DNA of 64,000 bases from Acarospora socialis. Lineage: Eukaryota; Ascomycota; Lecanoromycetes; Acarosporales; Acarosporaceae. Under the pieces are notes generated by a model. That model made no database searches, was not told the origin of the DNA, and saw only the letters and a program-made list of their open reading frames with translations. Positions 58,672 through 64,000 of the stretch are shown here, in pieces (the stretch's first letter is position 1; each line of letters begins with the position of its first letter). The stretch is from contig JAMYGW020000002.1 in the NCBI GenBank assembly GCA_025617375.2, forward strand, positions 2,480,001 through 2,544,000, in the 5' to 3' direction. A program made the position numbers and the translations under genes.

Positions 58672-61170
58672 TGTTCCGATATTGATGACTTTAGATCCGG
58701 TTGTTGGGCGAGAAGATTGTGGTTGATGTGAGGAAGGAGAGCGAGCAGCCAGTTTATAAGCTGCTGCTGTTTGGCGTGTGAGGGAGTCTCAGTAGTGTTC
58801 ATGATCCTGTTCGAGGTGCGCCACTCGATAGTGAACAACATCAGCCAGCCACTGCTACTACACTATTGCCGTTTCTGGATTATTTTCGAGGGCACGGGCG
58901 GGTCCTGTTTTCAGTCTTTCTAACTAGGGTGATGATCACGTTGAGGCCCAATTGTGCTCGGATTTGCAACCACCAACTGGTAAAAAGAGCGGTCTACGTT
59001 GGCAACCCCATCTCGTCAGCTCGCCACAAGAGACACATGAGCATCTTTACCCCGTCCTCATGCCGTGTGACAGACCGATCGCAGCTACTAAGGAACGGAC
59101 CCAAATGCTTGATATGTCGACCTGCGTTAAGAATAAGCCACCAGTAATTCGTGTCATCGCTTGCATAGCGCTTGGTCTCGAAGACACACATTGATAGTCT
59201 CAATACTCTGCTCTTGACATCAGTAGCATCAAGCTGAACGCTTCTGGATTTTAGGAGACATAGGTGGATAGGGACTATTATTTGGAGATGGTGGCCTTTG
59301 TTATCATTTTCCTATTCGACGTCAACGAAATTGCAGGAAACCTGAATAGAGGAGCTCACCCACGTTTAGGACGGCACAACACATCGATTGTGGATGTGTT
59401 AGTGCCATGTGGATCTCTCGTCTGAGAATCATGGCTTCGAAGCCAGAGGATTAGCGAGCTGAAGAATCGCCAGTGGAGTGCACAGCAGTAGCTGGACCAA
59501 ACGGGCAAAGAGTTTGCACACGCTGATGGCAAGCTCCATCTGCATCATGGTTAGAAATGCGGGAGTAGTATCTCCATCATGTTCCTCTCAGGTAGCCATG
59601 ACAGAAGTTCCACATCTCATACAACCGACGGCTTTCTGAGAGCCCAGCCTTTCATGCATGGCCGTCTGAGTAGTTTGGCAGGATTAACTTTTTTTACGAT
59701 TCAGGCTTTTGCTTGAGGTAGACAGGAGAACAGACTTGTGGAGCTCTCAATGAAATCGGAAGCAGCTGAAGAAAGCTTTGACGGAGAGCATTGCGGAGGT
59801 TGACCACCCTTGTACAGCTGCACCGCAAGATACACCAAGCGAAAACAAACTAGGATTGAAAACACATATTGAGGAAGAATGCTCTCTCCATGATGTGTTT
59901 GTCTAGCCCCAAGCTCTAGGCTATCACGAATAGTCTGCAATAGTCAATAAACTGTGCTCCTCGTCGTGCGTCTTGCATGATCCTGAACCCACGCGGCTGG
60001 CTGAAAGATAGGTACTCTAGCTTTGGGGCCCGTCTCTAGCAGTGGATCCAAACTGCAAGCCAATTGTGTCGATTAGGTGCCTAGAATCTCCTCGAGGCTT
60101 TGGGATACAACGCGGAGCCGGCCCATGGTCGACGGGTCTTGACTAACTGCTAGTGCAACACACCGCCACACGTGTCAGGTAGCCACTTGAACGGCATCTT
60201 TACTTCAGACCTGCCTTCAAAACTTTGGGGTAGAGATGCGCTAAAGAGTCAAGACACCGGCAGGATAGCTGGTGTCATGAAACTTGCAGGACGCGCTTGA
60301 AGAATCATGCGCTGGTACGAGACAGAAGGAGTTGGAGGAAACAGCGGATGGGAGATTACGTTTACTAGGTAGCGCATTCATAATTTACTTGGAAAATGAT
60401 GCAGATTCATGTGAGCAACTGCTGCGGGACAGGAAATGTGTTTGATGTTGCATGCGGCGGAGCGGAGGCTAACTGGGGCATCCCGTCCGCTCGGCCATAC
60501 AGAAGCCACAGATCAGCGGAGGATTAGTAGTCGGGTCGGCGACGACCAACGAATAATAAGTTACCCGGTGCTGTATGTTTTGCGATTTGTTTGAGCTTGA
60601 GTTGAACGGCCTTACCAACAGTTGGTAGACCTGTTCAACTGCTTGATTCAAATAGCTCTCTACCTAACCTGATCAGGCAGTTGATCTGGGAGTTGATAGA
60701 GCGGCAAAACCATTCTATTCTTTTACTCATCCAGAAATAGGTACTGGTGCTATCTGGCAAGCATTGTCTTGACCGGCTGACTTCTTCCCACTCTGTACGC
60801 TACAGTACTCCAAATATGGCAATCTATGTCAACGCCGACCATAGCGTCGACAATGCTCATAGGCTATTAGCTCCTGGCTTGAATTTATGCGGCGGTTACT
60901 GATGTCAATGTGTAACGCACTCATTATGTCAACATGCTTTCCGAGCCTGTTGTTAAGCGCCAAGCTCATACGGCTTTCTGAATCCCTCACCTTCTGCGTT
61001 GAATATTGGTTTCAGATATAGCAAAGCATTGCTAGGCCTCTCTAAGCATCTGTTGGCATCTGCTGGTTTTGAAGATTGTGATTTACACCTGTCTCTGCGT
61101 CTTTCTCCTATACTACAACTCCGATTCTCTTTTTACTTCATCTTCTCTTGGATCTCGTTAGCCTTCCAAC
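58672..61170. other. Gene-free region
   Basis: About 2.5 kb between two divergent genes. Open frames are short and without features. The last 60 bp before 61171 are C/T rich, as in fungal leaders. Confidence 0.55.
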
Positions 61171-61977
61171 ATGGCTTCCCCAAATGAACCAGCCAAGCCG
61201 TCAGCACCTGCCGACTTGGAACCTATTTTGACAGAGTAAGGACCTGCGTCTTCTAGCCCAGCTGTATTTTTAAGCTAAAACCTACCCAGCTTGCTTGGCA
61301 AAGACATTGTTACTGTGATAGTTGGAACAGACTTCCCACAGGAATATCGCCTTCACAAGAAATTGCTCTGCCATCATTCCACCTTCTTCGATGCGGCCTT
61401 CAACGGAGCCTTCCAAGAAGGCATATCTAGCCAACTAAAACTCCCGGAGGAGGACGCGGAATCATTCGATATCTTTGTCCACTGGCTATACACCGGCTCC
61501 TTGCCACGCGGATACACAAAATACAACACCTTCTACTTCCATGTGTACGCTATGGCTGAGAAGTGGTTCATACCAAGTCTACAAGATGCTATATGTGACC
61601 AGATGCGGGAATGGTGGACCAGCGATGGATTTCCGAGTGAGCTACTCCATACTACTCTTTACAAAGTAACGTCGCCTGGGTGCAATTTGCGGCGGTACTT
61701 CGTCAAGAACTTCGTCATCAATGGCCTACGGAGGGAAAATGAAGTACATGTGAATACTAGCCTAGAAGAGAACGGAGAGCTTGCAATTGATGTGGCAAAG
61801 GAAATGTTCCTTCGACTCAGGATGACTACCGAATCAGGCAGCGCTTTTCAGCGCCCACAGCACCTTTCAGCGCCCACAGCGCCTTCCTTCCTGCGAATTC
61901 CATGCTCACGCTCCGGGGATAGAATGTCGACGGCAACGAATTTCGGAGTCAATGGTTTCAAGGTTTCAAAGGATTGA
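61171..61977 (+). CDS. BTB/POZ domain protein
   Basis: Two exons (61171-61235, 61290-61977) give 250 residues. A short Pro/Ala-rich N-terminus (MASPNEPAKPSAPADLEPIL) leads into a clear BTB domain: DIVTVIVGTDFPQEYRLHKK, LLCHHSTFFDAAFNGAFQEG and FDIFVHWLYTGSLP. A helical C-terminal region follows. Near the end, a direct 19-bp repeat (61846-61864 and 61865-61883, one mismatch) lies in the coding region; since 19 is not a multiple of three, the two copies are read in different frames and the last 30 or so residues may be a shifted tail. Function is unknown beyond protein interaction. Confidence 0.82.
61846..61883. repeat. 19-bp tandem duplication in a coding region
   Basis: TTTCAGCGCCCACAGCACC directly followed by TTTCAGCGCCCACAGCGCC, inside the BTB gene's last exon. 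Confidence 0.9.
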
Positions 61978-62659
61978 GGGGTCATGAACAGACTTGAAGC
62001 TCGTAACGACGGATATCCTGGCTGTTTCAACGTTTCTGAAGAGATACCACTTCACCTCCGTCAAATCGCACTGGTTCACTTCCTGATTTGATCCACCCCT
62101 GACTTGTTTCTCCTACCTGTGTCAGGTCTCGATTGAACAGAGGAGCTATTCCTACTTCCTGGGTACCCCGACCCAGGCCTACAATGACCATACAAATCGA
62201 TCGATTCAACTTGGCCCCTGAGGGCTTCTCTTAACGGGCTGTGGTCGTTGACGACTGCCACTCAATCCTGAAGTTTGAGCTGCAGATACTAAGGGCGTTA
62301 CTCGACCACCAGAGGGCAGCACCTGACACGGTCAAGGCAAGCGAGAGTCGTTTAATAGCAAAGGGTCACGTCGCGTCCCCAAGATTGCCGAGGTAAAGGC
62401 TGTTCATGAGTGTGATAACGACCTTGCATAAGCTGGTTTCCTTACACGCGGAAGAATGTGCGCGCGTCTACCGCCCAGCTCACACAGTTATATTGTGGAG
62501 ATTAGATGTATCAACTCTGGCTGTTATTTTAAACGTTTAGACGCCATCAGTACGCCGCATACCCCTCGGAAGACTTCAGTAACCCCAGTCTCAGAAGGCC
62601 TGATACTCCGCCAATGCTCTCGTTCCGGCCCGCTCCTATGACATCTTTCCTGCCAGCCC
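61978..62659. other. Convergent intergenic region
   Basis: 682 bp between the BTB gene and the Csn12 gene, both ending here. Nothing else recognised. Confidence 0.6.
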
Positions 62660-63994
62660 TTACAAAGGCGCCGCACCTGCGGGCCTCGCTCCGCTCAGAT
62701 TAACCACCATCCCTGGCCCTACTTTCACACCGAACCCACCAGCACCAGCCTTTTCTTCCCTAACCCAGCCGGGAACCTCTTTATCGGCATTGGCGCTAAG
62801 AGTTTCCCAGACGTTCGGAAAGCCCGCCGGCAATGCGCCCCTGGCTTTCGCACCTACGATCGCAAAGCGCAGCAAACTGTGGCTGATGTAGCCGCGCAAG
62901 AGGCCCTGGTCGATCAAAGAGGAGACGATAGCCTCCATTTCCATCATCGTCGGGAGTGGCGGCCCAGTGGGTGTGACGGCGTCCAGGAGGTCGGGATCTG
63001 TGTAGCTGGCTGGGTCTTGTGATGGCGGCTCAGGAGGGACTATGAAGATCGAGTTTGTGTGGAGGCGGCCGTCGATGTGATTGCTGCCATTCAATAGGTG
63101 GTCGGCGGGAAGTGACGCGCGCTTCTCTAGGAGCGTGGTTAGAGCGAGGAGGTCGGCGAGATCTAGGGTAGGTGCCTTGTTAGTGGTGTCGCCATGAAAG
63201 CCTGAAAGGAGGAATGTTCGTCGAGCCAGAGATCGCCAGACAAGCACCTCGCATCTATTCCGGAGTTGGAATAGTATTCGTTTGGAGACGAACCAGTCTG
63301 CATTCTCGCTGTCGAGGTCCAGGAGTCTTCTGAAGCTGGCAAGGTCGCCTTTGACGATTGTGTGGCATACGGGTAGGAATTTCTCTGCCAGCCCGTCTGC
63401 TTCGGGTCGTTGGAGAAGCGACGCCGAGGGGAACCGGCCGAGGATGATGTTTGCTGTGATTAGATAGATGAGAATAAGTCTTCGTTGCTTCAGACAACGA
63501 GCGTGGCACTGATCGTAGGCGGCTTGAAGGGCAAGCTGCGCCCGGTAAAAGTGATTGTTGGAGAAGAGGTAACGGCCAAGGTAGTAGAGATACGTCACAC
63601 GCTGTGATGCAGGATACAACGCTAAGGGAGGGGACTGCTGGTATATATTGCCGAAAATCTGTTCTGCATTTCGTATCTTGTGGCAATGAAAGAACAGTTT
63701 CAAGCAAAGGTTCGACATCATATAAATGCCCACTCTTCGCCCTTCCGGCTTGCCATCTGGCGTTGTGCCAGAGGCTGGTCCACTCCGGTCACTCAAACAT
63801 TTCTTGAAACCTTCACGTATCACATTCGCAGAGCTTTCGACCAACGTAACCCTCTCTCCTGCTTCGTCATTCCCCATCATCGACTCCCGCCTGGTAAGAT
63901 GTGCCACAAGTTCCGGCCTCTTGTCCAAACCGATAGCCAGTCTAGCCAGCGTCCGTGACAAGGACACCACAGTAGGTAACACCACCACACCCAT
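62660..63994 (-). CDS. csn12: Csn12 / PCID2-like PCI-domain protein, 5' part outside the window
   Basis: A minus-strand frame of 444 codons, still open to the window edge. The first visible residues (VVVLPTVVSLSRTLARLAIG) are internal to the family, so the true start lies beyond 64000. Family landmarks are KKCLSDRS, NLCLKLFFHCHKIRNAEQIF, TYLYYLGRYLFSNNHFYRAQ, RRLILIYLITANIILGRFPS and the PCI winged-helix region near MMEMEAIVSSLIDQGLLRGY and ISHSLLRFAIVGAKARGALP. The C-terminus is Gly/Ala rich. Csn12 (yeast) and Thp3/PCID2-type proteins link the COP9 signalosome or TREX-2-like complexes with mRNA processing. Whether other introns lie upstream cannot be seen. Confidence 0.88.
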   Translation of the reverse strand: MGVVVLPTVVSLSRTLARLAIGLDKRPELVAHLTRRESMMGNDEAGERVTLVESSANVIREGFKKCLSDRSGPASGTTPDGKPEGRRVGIYMMSNLCLKLFFHCHKIRNAEQIFGNIYQQSPPLALYPASQRVTYLYYLGRYLFSNNHFYRAQLALQAAYDQCHARCLKQRRLILIYLITANIILGRFPSASLLQRPEADGLAEKFLPVCHTIVKGDLASFRRLLDLDSENADWFVSKRILFQLRNRCEVLVWRSLARRTFLLSGFHGDTTNKAPTLDLADLLALTTLLEKRASLPADHLLNGSNHIDGRLHTNSIFIVPPEPPSQDPASYTDPDLLDAVTPTGPPLPTMMEMEAIVSSLIDQGLLRGYISHSLLRFAIVGAKARGALPAGFPNVWETLSANADKEVPGWVREEKAGAGGFGVKVGPGMVVNLSGARPAGAAPL

Positions 63995-64000
63995 CGACGC

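Overview
The window is from a filamentous ascomycete (Pezizomycotina). Genes are split by short GT-AG introns of about 45-100 nt with CTRAY-type branch points. Conserved single-copy fungal genes are present (TOP2, Med4, NCS-1, TM9/EMP70, LCP5/neuroguidin, Csn12, an APSES factor), and the genome alternates between gene-rich sequence and a repeat-mutated AT-rich block. I cannot fix the order or family from the sequence.

Left part (1-10.1 kb) is accessory. Remains of two O-methyltransferase genes are followed by an intact-looking UstYa/DUF3328 gene (3104-4008), a very short two-exon secreted peptide gene (5372-5580), a UstQ-like tyrosinase broken by a premature stop and loss of a copper ligand (6778-8039, minus), and an intact seven-helix fungal rhodopsin-domain protein (8383-9702, minus). 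UstYa proteins plus a UstQ-like tyrosinase are the tailoring pair of ustiloxin/dikaritin-type fungal RiPP pathways, so this looks like a small, partly decayed RiPP-like locus. The 49-residue peptide is the candidate precursor.

Middle-left (10149-21513) is a nested retrotransposon block. A Ty1/copia element on the minus strand (175-bp LTRs, target duplication CGTTA) was split by a Ty3/gypsy chromovirus on the plus strand (14897-21069, 361-bp LTRs, target duplication TGATG). Both are full of stops. The internal sequence is almost free of CC/GG and CG but keeps CA/TG, which is an unusual hypermutation signature. A small inverted-repeat element (about 23.83-24.30 kb) lies nearby.

Right part (21.8-64 kb) is ordinary gene space: a MetE-like barrel protein, an omega-like glutathione transferase, a BTB protein (minus), an APSES transcription factor (minus) with a 3.8-kb gene-free upstream region, topoisomerase II (minus), a TBC Rab-GAP, an MFS transporter, Med4 (minus), NCS-1, a TM9 protein, neuroguidin/LCP5, a second BTB protein, two divergent secreted proteins, a small unknown protein (minus), a third BTB protein and a 5'-truncated Csn12 (minus). 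Apart from the proposed RiPP-like locus, neighbours show no obvious joint function. I found no tRNA, rRNA or CRISPR.
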